Source of the DNA: an uncultured Salinimicrobium sp.
Lineage (GTDB): Bacteria; Bacteroidota; Bacteroidia; Flavobacteriales; Flavobacteriaceae
DNA: 64,000 nucleotides
Assembly: GCA_946887075.1 (NCBI GenBank)
Contig: CAMPKA010000002.1
Location: 1-64,000, forward strand
Reading direction: 5' to 3'
This document shows positions 47,277 to 55,947 of this stretch, piece by piece (position 1 is the stretch's first letter; every line of letters begins with the position of its first letter). The notes beneath the pieces are model-generated. The model saw nothing but the letters and a program-made list of their open reading frames with translations. It did no database searches and was not told the origin of the DNA. Position numbers and translations under genes: made by a program.

Positions 47277-48725
47277 ATGATTACAGCCAGCAAGGAAAAG
47301 ATTTCACAGGAGGGGGAGCATACAGCTGTCTCTGAAATTATTGCAGACAGGAGGAGTTATACAGGTCCGATTTTTATCATTACCCTGCTTTTCTTCATGT
47401 GGGGATTCATCACCTGTATGAATGATATCCTTATCCCGAAGTTTCAGGAGGTTTTTGTGCTTCAAAACTGGCAGGCGATGCTCATTCAAACCGCCTTTTT
47501 CGGGGCCTATTTTATTGTTTCGGTCAGTTATTTTCTCTTTTCTGTAACCAAAGGAGATCCGGTCAATAAGATCGGATATAAAAACGGGATCATTGTAGGG
47601 TTGATCATAGCGGCCATCGGCTGCGCGCTCTTTTTTCCGGCCGCGGAATATGCCAGCTACGCTTTTTTCCTGCTCGCGCTGTTCATCCTGGCTTCTGGTA
47701 CCGCTATCCTTCAAATAGCTGCTAATCCTTATATAGCCATACTTGGTCCCCCTGAATCCTCTTCGAGCCGAATGAACCTGGCCCAGGCGTTGAACTCCCT
47801 CGGAACGACCATTGCACCTATTATTGGAGGATATCTGATTTTTGATGCCGTGAGCAGTGCTGAAGCCAGTGCGGATTCAGTGAAATTACCATATCTGGGC
47901 CTGGCTGCCACACTTTTATTGATTGCCGTACTGATAAAGCTGGCAAAACTTCCCACTTTCAGGGTGGAGGAGGATCTGAAAAACGCCGGTGCCGGAGCTT
48001 TGAAATACAGGCACCTGGTCCTGGGAATGATCTGTATATTCATGTACGTTGGAGGAGAGGTGGCAATCGGAAGCGCCATCATCAACTTTCTGGAGCTGCC
48101 TCATATCGCCGGTCTGGATGAGGCGGCATCGAAACATTATCTCGCCTTCTACTGGGGGGGCGCAATGTTGGGAAGGTTCTTCGGGGCTGTAGCCCTGGCA
48201 CGTTTCGGCGTACCTGCGAGAAAATACCTCCTCATGGGTTTGATCGCCGCAATTACTTTCGTTGTGGTGAATGTCATTTACGGGCTGGACCAGGCCCTGA
48301 TCATCACTGGATTGATGGCCCTCAACCTGATGGTACTCCTCCTGGCCCGATTCATACCGCACAGGACGGTTGGACTCTTCGCGGGAACGGTAATTGTCCT
48401 CCTGCTCATGGGGAGCTTCCTCGAAGGTGCGGTGGCCATGTGGTCCATTATTGCCATCGGCCTGTTCAACTCCATCATGTTTCCCACTATTTTTGATCTT
48501 GCGATCAAAAAACTACATATCCATACGAGCCAGGGATCTTCCCTGCTGGTAATGGCTATCTTTGGAGGAGCCATTATCCCTCCCCTTCAGGGATTGTTCG
48601 CAGATATTACAGGAAACTTCCAGTTGTCATTTCTGGTTCCGGCCTTGTGCTATGTATACATCATGTTCTACGGTTTCTTTGGATATAAGCCGGCACTCAG
48701 GACCAAATACCGGAATCCTTCTTGA
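47277..48725 (+). CDS. MFS sugar:H+ symporter, FucP/GluP-like
   Basis: This 482-aa inner-membrane monosaccharide importer has about 12 membrane helices. FucP-family features include the first helix LLFFMWGFITCMNDILIPKFQ and the helix-4/5 motif AANPYIAILGPPESSSSRMNLAQALNSLG. Text near helix 11, TIFDLAIKKLHIHTSQGSSLL, is typical of the fucose/glucose/galactose subfamily. It probably brings in the monosaccharide set free by the periplasmic enzymes. A candidate operator precedes it. Confidence 0.92.
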   Translation: MITASKEKISQEGEHTAVSEIIADRRSYTGPIFIITLLFFMWGFITCMNDILIPKFQEVFVLQNWQAMLIQTAFFGAYFIVSVSYFLFSVTKGDPVNKIGYKNGIIVGLIIAAIGCALFFPAAEYASYAFFLLALFILASGTAILQIAANPYIAILGPPESSSSRMNLAQALNSLGTTIAPIIGGYLIFDAVSSAEASADSVKLPYLGLAATLLLIAVLIKLAKLPTFRVEEDLKNAGAGALKYRHLVLGMICIFMYVGGEVAIGSAIINFLELPHIAGLDEAASKHYLAFYWGGAMLGRFFGAVALARFGVPARKYLLMGLIAAITFVVVNVIYGLDQALIITGLMALNLMVLLLARFIPHRTVGLFAGTVIVLLLMGSFLEGAVAMWSIIAIGLFNSIMFPTIFDLAIKKLHIHTSQGSSLLVMAIFGGAIIPPLQGLFADITGNFQLSFLVPALCYVYIMFYGFFGYKPALRTKYRNPS

Positions 48726-48760
48726 GGTGGAGATTACCGCAACAACTAATTTGTAAAGGA

Positions 48761-49606
48761 ATGAAATCATATTATTCAAGATCGGTCTTAACTGTCATGT
48801 GTATTTTCACCATAATGTTTTCTTTTGGACAAGTTCCGGAGGAAAAGCTGGGTTGGAAATTGGGCGCTCAGGCTTACACCTTCAAGGAATTCACTTTTTT
48901 TGAAGCCATTGAGAAAATCAAGAGCTGCGGCCTTTCCTTTGTAGAGGCTTTCCCCGGACAGGAAATTGGAGGAGGGATCCCCGGGGTCATGGGAACAGAT
49001 CTTTCGGAGCAGAGCCGGATTGCCATACTTGAGAAACTGGATCAAGAGGGAGTGGAGTTGATTTCCTATGGAGTGGTAGGGGCAAAAGGGCGTGAACAAT
49101 GGCTGGATCTTTTTGAATTTGCCAACCGGATGGGAATAGAAGTCATTACAGCTGAACCGGTTCCCGAGGAAGTTCCAATGGTCAGGGAACTAGCTAAAGA
49201 ATCCGGGATAAGGGTGGCCATCCACAATCATCCTAAACCCTCTACCTACTGGCATCCCGCGACGGTACTGGAGGTGCTGAAGGATCCGGACTATTGGATC
49301 GGGGCCTGCGCGGATACGGGGCATTACGTACGTTCGGGTCTTGAACCCCTGGAATGCATCAGTATGCTGGAGGGGAATATCATTGAGCTCCACCTGAAGG
49401 ACCTCAATAAAAGAGATGCGGTCGCCCATGATGTGATTTGGGGAACAGGAGTTTCCAACCTTCAGGGAATCCTGGAAGAGCTCAAGCGACAGGGATTCCG
49501 GGGCGCCTTTTTCGTGGAATACGAGCACAATTGGAAGAATAGCGTTCCGGAAATAAGGCGGAGTGTGGAATTTTTCAGGCAAACGGTTCAGGAACTTCAG
49601 AAGTGA
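48761..49606 (+). CDS. Exported TIM-barrel sugar isomerase/epimerase, I
   Basis: This 281-aa protein uses the ATG at 48761, preceded by AAAGG. A TTG 39 bases upstream is open but has no signal logic. A signal peptide (VLTVMCIFTIMFSFGQ) precedes an AP-endonuclease-2-type TIM barrel with metal-site residues in IHNHPKP, CADTGHY, ELHLKDL and EYEH. Exported members of this fold are found with GMC dehydrogenases and can act on 3-keto sugars; an isomerase role is the alternative. The isomerase II gene at 51428 is related. Confidence 0.78.
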   Translation: MKSYYSRSVLTVMCIFTIMFSFGQVPEEKLGWKLGAQAYTFKEFTFFEAIEKIKSCGLSFVEAFPGQEIGGGIPGVMGTDLSEQSRIAILEKLDQEGVELISYGVVGAKGREQWLDLFEFANRMGIEVITAEPVPEEVPMVRELAKESGIRVAIHNHPKPSTYWHPATVLEVLKDPDYWIGACADTGHYVRSGLEPLECISMLEGNIIELHLKDLNKRDAVAHDVIWGTGVSNLQGILEELKRQGFRGAFFVEYEHNWKNSVPEIRRSVEFFRQTVQELQK

Positions 49607-49640
49607 GTTCCAAATTCATCAACAATAACAGCAAAGGATC

Positions 49641-51431
49641 ATGAATGAAATCACTCATTTTGCAGAAAGAAGTTTTAAACTGAGATTCCTTAGAACCTGT
49701 AGTGCCCTTTCACTTCTCAGCATTCTTGTATTTCTCCCCTCCGAGGCCGGTGCACAGGTGCAACAGTTCAAACATCCATCCATCGAACAGTGGCCAAGGC
49801 TACCTGAACCTTTTCAGGAATTTGATTGGGAGGAAAGATTTATGGCTCTTGACAGTTTCATTTTCGATTGGGAGAAGGAAACCGAGTTTCCGACCATTCG
49901 GCTTGATACCACGCATTACAACATGGAGAGCAACACGGTGTTCATCCCTGCCTATTACGGAGATGAAAGAATCAAAACCGACGGCTATCAGGACGCCCTT
50001 ACCATGATGGCCTTTGTGGTGGGATCTACCTTGAACGGAAGAGATAAGGACAGCGTTCCTGTCGGTGGGGAGATCTATGATTATGTCCATATGCTCAATA
50101 CTTTTGAACATGACTATGGAAACAGGCGAATCTTCTATGCCTTTCCCATTCCTTGGCACAACCGGAACCATGCTGACTGGTGGTATGATCTCGGCCCAAC
50201 CCTTTTGTACTACATGGTCGGGGATCTGTATCCCGATCAACCCGGGATGGACCGAAGGTTAAGAGATATCGCAGACGCGTTATATGAAATGATCGCTCAA
50301 CTGGGTGGTCCTGAGGCAAACTTCTGGCACCAGTCCTATAATTTCGATATGATGCGACCGGTGAATTGTATCACCTGGGGCGAAACTACAGCCGGCTGGA
50401 AATGTCCCGAGATAGGGATACTCACGGCTGCAATTGAATACTGGGCCTACCAGAAGTTCGGGGATCCCCGGTACCTGCAGGCGGCAAAATGGAGTATGGA
50501 TTATTATGAGGACCTGGAGAAAAACCCCTATTATGAAATCGCTTTGAGCCTTGGTCCCTATATCGCCTCCCGGCTCAATGCGGAGCTGGGAACGAACTAC
50601 GATACGACCAAATATTTTGACTGGCTTCTCAAGGGATCCGATGTGCGGCAGGGTTACGGTACTGTAGAGGCCAACTGGAACGGGTATGACGTCTATGGGC
50701 TGGTGGGAAGCAGAAAGGACATGGGAGGTGAAGGTTATGTATTTGGCCTTGAAACTTTTGTCAATGCTTTTCTTGCTCCGGCGGTTAAATACAATCCCGC
50801 CCTTGCCAGAACTGCCGGAAAGTGGCTTCTCAATGCCAGCAATGCGGCGCGTTTTTTCTATGCGGATCAGCTTCCTGCTGAACATCAGTATTATGGACAA
50901 AAATATCGATCCGCTCCGGAGCATGTCATTCCATACGAAGGACTGAGAATCATTGAGGAAGGGGTATCGCCAAGGGCTACCGGGGATGCGGTTGCCTATC
51001 ACGACATCTGGGCCTCCTATGGACATACTTTCGATGTTGGGGAGGAAGCGACCAACCTTAGCATATATGGAGGTGCCTGGGCTGGTTTCTTCGGTGCCAT
51101 TCTTGAAAACACCGACGTACCGGGGATTCTGCAAATCGATCTGAATAAACTGGATTTTTATCAGGAGGAGTCCTACCCTTCCTTTCTGTATTATAACCCA
51201 TACCAGCAGGTAAAAAAAGTCACTCTGGAACTCGATTCCAGATCGGATCTTTTTGATGCTATTACTGGAAAAGTACTTGCCAGGAACGTAAGCGGAAATC
51301 AGAAGATCAAGGTTCCTGCCGACGGAGTCATCTCTCTGGTCATCCTTCCGCCCAACAGCAAGATTGAAACCGAGGGAGGTAAAATGAAGGTGGCGGGAAT
51401 TCCGATCACCTATCGAAACACAATTGAATGA
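49641..51431 (+). CDS. Exported helical-barrel protein, unknown glycan enzyme
   Basis: I do not recognise a named family. The 596-aa protein has a signal peptide (SALSLLSILVFLPSEAGAQ). Residues about 90-470 are rich in Trp/Tyr/His and helix-forming repeats (HNRNHADWWYDLGPTLLYY, NFWHQSYNFDMMRP, YGTVEANWNGYDVYG), which suggests an alpha/alpha barrel. The last 120 residues form a beta-sandwich with the phrase FDAITGKVLARNVSG, of the sort that ends lyases and glycosidases with this barrel. Placement between two exported sugar isomerase genes implies a glycan-cleaving or keto-sugar-processing enzyme. The function is unassigned. Confidence 0.6.
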   Translation: MNEITHFAERSFKLRFLRTCSALSLLSILVFLPSEAGAQVQQFKHPSIEQWPRLPEPFQEFDWEERFMALDSFIFDWEKETEFPTIRLDTTHYNMESNTVFIPAYYGDERIKTDGYQDALTMMAFVVGSTLNGRDKDSVPVGGEIYDYVHMLNTFEHDYGNRRIFYAFPIPWHNRNHADWWYDLGPTLLYYMVGDLYPDQPGMDRRLRDIADALYEMIAQLGGPEANFWHQSYNFDMMRPVNCITWGETTAGWKCPEIGILTAAIEYWAYQKFGDPRYLQAAKWSMDYYEDLEKNPYYEIALSLGPYIASRLNAELGTNYDTTKYFDWLLKGSDVRQGYGTVEANWNGYDVYGLVGSRKDMGGEGYVFGLETFVNAFLAPAVKYNPALARTAGKWLLNASNAARFFYADQLPAEHQYYGQKYRSAPEHVIPYEGLRIIEEGVSPRATGDAVAYHDIWASYGHTFDVGEEATNLSIYGGAWAGFFGAILENTDVPGILQIDLNKLDFYQEESYPSFLYYNPYQQVKKVTLELDSRSDLFDAITGKVLARNVSGNQKIKVPADGVISLVILPPNSKIETEGGKMKVAGIPITYRNTIE

Positions 51432-52342
51432 AAAGTACGGGTCGAAGAGATTTTATCAAAGGAAGCCTGGCTATTGCCGGCCTTGTCTGTTATCAACAGA
51501 TGCTTCCATTCAATGAATTTTCCGAATTATTCTCCGGGAAAAGGATTCGGGTCAGCGGACATCTTTGGCAGTATGCCAGCCGTTTCCCTCCAACCCATGA
51601 CTGCACACCAATCTTGGAAACCATCTTCTCCGACTTCCGCTATGCAGGCATCATGGGGGTTGAACTCATGGATGTCCTCCTTAAAAATGCGGATGCAGAA
51701 GAAAATTTCAACAAGCTTAGCCAGACCTACGGAGTGGCAGTGACCGGAACCTCCTTCGAAGCTCCGATGTGGCAGAAAGGGCAACATGAAAAAATTGTTT
51801 CAGATTTTAAACCGGTTGCTCGGAAACTTAAGAATATCGGAGGGAAGAATGTTGGATTTTCTGTCGGCTATAAGCCGGAGAAGAAAAGCACCTCTGAACT
51901 TGACGCTCAGGCTGCAGTATTGCAAGAGTTGCTGGAAATTTGTGATGGATTAGGGCTCCAGCCCAATCTGCATAACCACACCTATGAAGTGGCAGATAAT
52001 CTCTATGAACTTGAAGGCACCCTGACGCGGGTGGAAAATCTGACCTTAGGACCGGATGTCGCCCACCTTTTCCGGGCGGGCATTGATCCGGTAGATTTCA
52101 TCCATCGGTTCGGCGACAGGATCTGTTACCTCCACCTGAGAGATCACAAGGCAGACAGGACCTGGACGGAAGCCATGGGAGATGGGGTCATTGATTTCCC
52201 AGGAATTGCAAAAGCTCTGAAGGAGGTCGGTTTTTCAGGAGATGCAGCGATAGAATTGTCCTTTGAAGGCATCCCTCAGCGCCCCTTGAGGGAGAACTGG
52301 AAGTTAAGCCGCGATTACGTACGCAGGGTTTTTAACTGGTAA
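51428..52342 (+). CDS. Exported TIM-barrel sugar isomerase/epimerase, II
   Basis: This 304-aa protein has a twin-arginine type start (GRRDFIKGSLAIAG), so it may be folded with its metal before export. It has the AP-endonuclease-2 barrel with HNHTYE, DVAHLFRAG, YLHLRDHK and ELSFEG metal/substrate positions. It overlaps the unknown helical-barrel gene by four bases and precedes the GMC small-subunit gene by eight, so it belongs to the same oxidative module. A 3-keto-sugar lyase or isomerase role is plausible but unproven. Confidence 0.8.
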   Translation: MKSTGRRDFIKGSLAIAGLVCYQQMLPFNEFSELFSGKRIRVSGHLWQYASRFPPTHDCTPILETIFSDFRYAGIMGVELMDVLLKNADAEENFNKLSQTYGVAVTGTSFEAPMWQKGQHEKIVSDFKPVARKLKNIGGKNVGFSVGYKPEKKSTSELDAQAAVLQELLEICDGLGLQPNLHNHTYEVADNLYELEGTLTRVENLTLGPDVAHLFRAGIDPVDFIHRFGDRICYLHLRDHKADRTWTEAMGDGVIDFPGIAKALKEVGFSGDAAIELSFEGIPQRPLRENWKLSRDYVRRVFNW

Positions 52343-52350
52343 GTCTTGAA

Positions 52351-52908
52351 ATGAAACGAAGAGAGGCAATAAGATATCTGGGTCTTGGGTTTGCGGGAGT
52401 GACTTTCACGGCCGTGTTACCCCCCTTCGTCGGTTGTGAACAAAAAAGAAATGATCCTACCGTAACTGGATTGGTGTTTCTGAATCAGGAACAATTTGGG
52501 ATGGTCCGAAGAATATCTGATATCATCCTTCCCGAAACGGATAGCCCGGGAGCAGGACAGGCTGGAGTTGCGGCCTTCATCGATGTAATGCTAAGGGACT
52601 GTTATTATGAACAGGATCAACAGGCATTTCTTCAAGGTCTGGACCGAATCAAGGAAGACGCAGAAAGAACAGGTTCGGCTTTCCGGGAGCTCGATCGGGA
52701 ACAGCAGACCAGGCTCTTCAGGAAGGAGGCAGAAATGAAGGAGGGACCTTCGCGTTTTTTTGTCCTTATGAAGGAACTGACTTTGTTTGGATATTTCACC
52801 TCTGAAGTCGGGGCTACCCAGGCACTTCGATATAATCCGGTACCGGGAAAGTACGAGGGTTGTATTCCGCTGTCGCCTGGGGATAAAACCTGGGCCATTC
52901 AGTCTTAA
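52351..52908 (+). CDS. Gluconate 2-dehydrogenase subunit 3-like protein
   Basis: This 185-aa small subunit of a periplasmic flavin dehydrogenase has an RR-containing leader (KRREAIRYLGLGFAG) with a possible lipobox ending FVGC. The rest is an all-helical gluconate_2-dh3 domain. Such subunits accompany GMC subunits and assist their export and electron transfer. The GMC gene follows after eight bases. Confidence 0.88.
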   Translation: MKRREAIRYLGLGFAGVTFTAVLPPFVGCEQKRNDPTVTGLVFLNQEQFGMVRRISDIILPETDSPGAGQAGVAAFIDVMLRDCYYEQDQQAFLQGLDRIKEDAERTGSAFRELDREQQTRLFRKEAEMKEGPSRFFVLMKELTLFGYFTSEVGATQALRYNPVPGKYEGCIPLSPGDKTWAIQS

Positions 52909-52916
52909 TCCTACCT

Positions 52917-54623
52917 ATGAACCTCAATCTGAAAGCAAAGCAAAAGAATTCCTATGACGCCATTGTCATTGGCTCAGGCATGAGCGGGGGCTGGGCTGCC
53001 AAGGAACTCTGCGAAAAGGGACTTCGGACTCTGGTCCTCGAACGGGGTAGGGCTGTCGAACATCGAAAGGACTATCCGACTTCCATGAGCGATCCCTGGG
53101 ATTTTCTCCACCGCGGTCGGCTGACTAAGCGGGAAAGGGAAGAAAATCCGATTGCCTCCAGGCATTTCGATGAAAGCTATAAACATTTTGTGGTCAAGGA
53201 TAAGGAGCATCCCTATGAGAGCGTGAAACCGTTCTCCTGGATTAGGGGCTATCAGACAGGAGGTAGATCTCTGCTTTGGGGGAGATGGACACAGCGGTGG
53301 AGTGATCTCGACTTTGAAGCCAATGCCAGGGAAGGTATCGGGGTGGACTGGCCCATCCGATATCGCGACATCGCCCCCTGGTACAGTTATGTTGAGAAAT
53401 TCGTTGGGATCAGTGGCAACCGCGATGGAATCCCGCATCTTCCAGACGGGGAATTCCTTCCTCCCTTTGAAATGAATTGCCTTGAGAAGCATATGAAGCA
53501 AAGCATAGAAGCCCATCATCCTCAAAGACATCTGATCATCAGCCGGACTGCAAATCTCAGTGAAGCTCAGAAGGTCCACCTGAAACTGGGGAGATCAAAT
53601 TGCCAGGCCAGGCATCTTTGTCACAGGGGCTGTCCTTTCGGAGCCTCCTTTTGCAGTAACTCTGCCACCATTCCGGCTGCGAGGGCAACAGGAAACCTTT
53701 CCCTTGTTAACGATGTGGTGGTTCAGGAAGTCCTTTATGATCCGGAAAAAGGGAGAGCTAAGGGAGTGAGAGTAATAGACAATACGGGAACGGTCACGGA
53801 ATTTAGTGCGAAGATCATTTTTGTGAATGCCTCCACCATCAATACAGCCCTCATCCTGTTAAACTCAACTTCGGATCGGTTTCCCCAGGGCCTTGGAAAT
53901 GACAGCGGGACGCTGGGCCATTATCTGATGGACCATAATTACAGGGGAAGGGTCGCCGGGGAATATGACGGCTTTCAGGACAGGTACTACAGCGGGAGAA
54001 GGCCGACGGGAGTCTATGTACCACGGTTCCGCAATGTAGGCAATGACAAGCAAAGAGATTTCCTTCGCGGTTACGCTTATGCCTGTTCTGCCTCCAGAAC
54101 CGGTTGGTGGGAAGGAGTGGCCGGGACGGATTTCGGAGCTGATTTCAAAGAGGCACTTACGCATCCGGGGAAGTGGCGCTTTTATATGGGTGGAATGGGG
54201 GAAATGCTGCCTGAATATGCCAACCATGTCAGCCTGGATACCAGCAGGACCGACAAGTGGGGAATGCCGTTGCTCAAGATCAGCTGTAGCTTTGGCGACA
54301 ATGAAAACAACATGACCCGGGATATTCTGGATAGTGCGGCTGAGATGATGGAACAAGCAGGGCTTCGGGTGATCTCTCAAAACGACAGCCAGGAAGCTCC
54401 AGGTTCGGCTATTCATGAAATGGGCACCGCCCGCATGGGGAGAGACCCGCGAAGTTCTGTGCTGAACAAATGGAACCAGATGCATCAGGTCCCGAACGTG
54501 TTCGTAACTGACGGGGCGTGCATGACTTCGTCGGCCTGTCAGAATCCTTCGCTTACCTATATGGCCTTGAGTGCAAGGGCAGCGGATTTTGCTGTCAGGG
54601 AATTAAAAAGAAGAAACCTATAG
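52917..54623 (+). CDS. GMC-family FAD sugar dehydrogenase
   Basis: This 568-aa flavoprotein of the glucose-methanol-choline family has the FAD Rossmann motif IVIGSGMSGGWAAKEL at about 17-32, a Cys-rich loop (CQARHLCHRGCPFGASFC) and the C-terminal catalytic region (AIHEMGTARMG; TDGACMTSSACQNPSLTYMA). It lacks its own signal peptide, so co-export with the Tat-type small subunit is expected. It probably oxidises a sugar hydroxyl, likely at C3 to a keto sugar given the neighbours, with electrons passed to the membrane chain. Confidence 0.9.
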   Translation: MNLNLKAKQKNSYDAIVIGSGMSGGWAAKELCEKGLRTLVLERGRAVEHRKDYPTSMSDPWDFLHRGRLTKREREENPIASRHFDESYKHFVVKDKEHPYESVKPFSWIRGYQTGGRSLLWGRWTQRWSDLDFEANAREGIGVDWPIRYRDIAPWYSYVEKFVGISGNRDGIPHLPDGEFLPPFEMNCLEKHMKQSIEAHHPQRHLIISRTANLSEAQKVHLKLGRSNCQARHLCHRGCPFGASFCSNSATIPAARATGNLSLVNDVVVQEVLYDPEKGRAKGVRVIDNTGTVTEFSAKIIFVNASTINTALILLNSTSDRFPQGLGNDSGTLGHYLMDHNYRGRVAGEYDGFQDRYYSGRRPTGVYVPRFRNVGNDKQRDFLRGYAYACSASRTGWWEGVAGTDFGADFKEALTHPGKWRFYMGGMGEMLPEYANHVSLDTSRTDKWGMPLLKISCSFGDNENNMTRDILDSAAEMMEQAGLRVISQNDSQEAPGSAIHEMGTARMGRDPRSSVLNKWNQMHQVPNVFVTDGACMTSSACQNPSLTYMALSARAADFAVRELKRRNL

Positions 54624-55661
54624 GTGACAGACCCTTTGACACAACGTATGACGGAAAAATTACAAAACGCCATCGCTTCCCTTGAGGTCGATCTGGAAGG
54701 TGGGGCGATAACAAGTTTTGAAATGATCGACCAGGGAATCAACCCCCTCGAATTTTCCTTTTCGGAAGAGCAAATGCCGGAAAACAACCGGGCAGGGGCA
54801 CCCTATAAAGGGCACTTTATCTGTCTCGGAAGATGGGGGAGTCCATCAGCTGGTGAAATTCAAAAAGGAGTACCACATCATGGACAGTTTGCCAACATGG
54901 TCTGGAAGACGGAATCCAGACATTCGCTTGAATTGCAGATGAGCGCAAGCAGCGAATTGGAAGGACTTGCGGTACAAAGGGAGATTCAGATGCACCCGCA
55001 CAGTCCGGTAGTTGCCGTTAAGGAGACGGTTGAAAACATTCAGACCCTGGACCGCCTCTACAACCTGGTTCAGCACCCGACGGTTACCTGGCCATTTCTA
55101 GAAGCAGGAACTTTGGTGGACTGCAATGCCGGCAGGGGATTTAGTCAGGATCATTACCAGTGTCCTCAGGATTTTGGGACTTCCTGGCCAGTTGGGTATG
55201 GCAAAGGCGGTCAATCCATCGACCTGAGAAGTCCTTCCGAAGAGAGCAACGGAATTTATTCCTATGTCATCGATTCCGCAGAGCCCCTTGGTTGGATAAC
55301 CTGCTATTCTCCCGGTAGTCGCACGCTGATAGGGTATGTCTGGTCGCGTAATGACTATCCCTGGATCCACCTGTGGATGTCCTGGGACCATGGCAGACTC
55401 CGCTATCGCGGGCTGGAATTTGGTACCGCAGGCATCCATCAGCCCTTCAGGAAACTCCTCCAGCAGCCGGAGATATTCGGCCAAAGTACCTTCAGGTATC
55501 TCGAAGCCGGGTCAAAAAAAACATACCGATATCAGGCTTTCCTGCTCCAGACTCCTTACCAGTTCGAGGGGGTCAATTCCTTGAACATTAGGGAAGGGAG
55601 GATCTGTATTGTGCCAAAAGGCAACTTGGACGAAATCCGCCTTCCCAGCCTGGTGGAATGA
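54624..55661 (+). CDS. Aldose-1-epimerase-like protein
   Basis: This galactose-mutarotase-fold protein has no signal peptide. The frame opens with GTG immediately after the preceding stop (345 aa); the ATG at 54648 (337 aa) is an equally good start. The beta-sandwich features include GAITSFEM at the start, a histidine-rich stretch (KGVPHHGQFANMVW) and a late EFGTAGIHQPFRK. The classic catalytic Glu/His of GalM is not obvious, so it may be a sugar-binding or altered epimerase. Confidence 0.7.
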   Translation: MTDPLTQRMTEKLQNAIASLEVDLEGGAITSFEMIDQGINPLEFSFSEEQMPENNRAGAPYKGHFICLGRWGSPSAGEIQKGVPHHGQFANMVWKTESRHSLELQMSASSELEGLAVQREIQMHPHSPVVAVKETVENIQTLDRLYNLVQHPTVTWPFLEAGTLVDCNAGRGFSQDHYQCPQDFGTSWPVGYGKGGQSIDLRSPSEESNGIYSYVIDSAEPLGWITCYSPGSRTLIGYVWSRNDYPWIHLWMSWDHGRLRYRGLEFGTAGIHQPFRKLLQQPEIFGQSTFRYLEAGSKKTYRYQAFLLQTPYQFEGVNSLNIREGRICIVPKGNLDEIRLPSLVE

Positions 55662-55817
55662 GTTCAGAAAATAATATATCGATTTTCTTCTGCTGAACCA
55701 ATACCTGAATCTCTTTGTAAAGTAAAATTTGTACTGCCCGGATGCTGGCGAGTGCTCAGGACCAATAGGTAATTTCCGGAATCTGTTAAAAATTTAAGAG
55801 TGCAAAATAGGAGAACA

Positions 55818-55848
55818 TTTGAACAATATTGAGAAAAGCATATCCTGC
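55818..55848 (+). promoter_or_regulatory. Candidate promoter of the di-iron module
   Basis: TTTG (55818-55821), 19 bases, then TATCCTGC. The -33 element and spacing match the Bacteroidota consensus exactly; the -7 element matches TA but not the TTTG tail. It lies 100 bases before the di-iron gene and suggests separate control of the module. Confidence 0.35.
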
Positions 55849-55947
55849 TCTTCCCTCTACATTTGGAGAATTCCGCTTTGGAAAAGAGCTGAGCGATCAA
55901 AAGGGATGGGGAAAGAAACGAAATCGAAACTCAAAAAATAAACAAAA

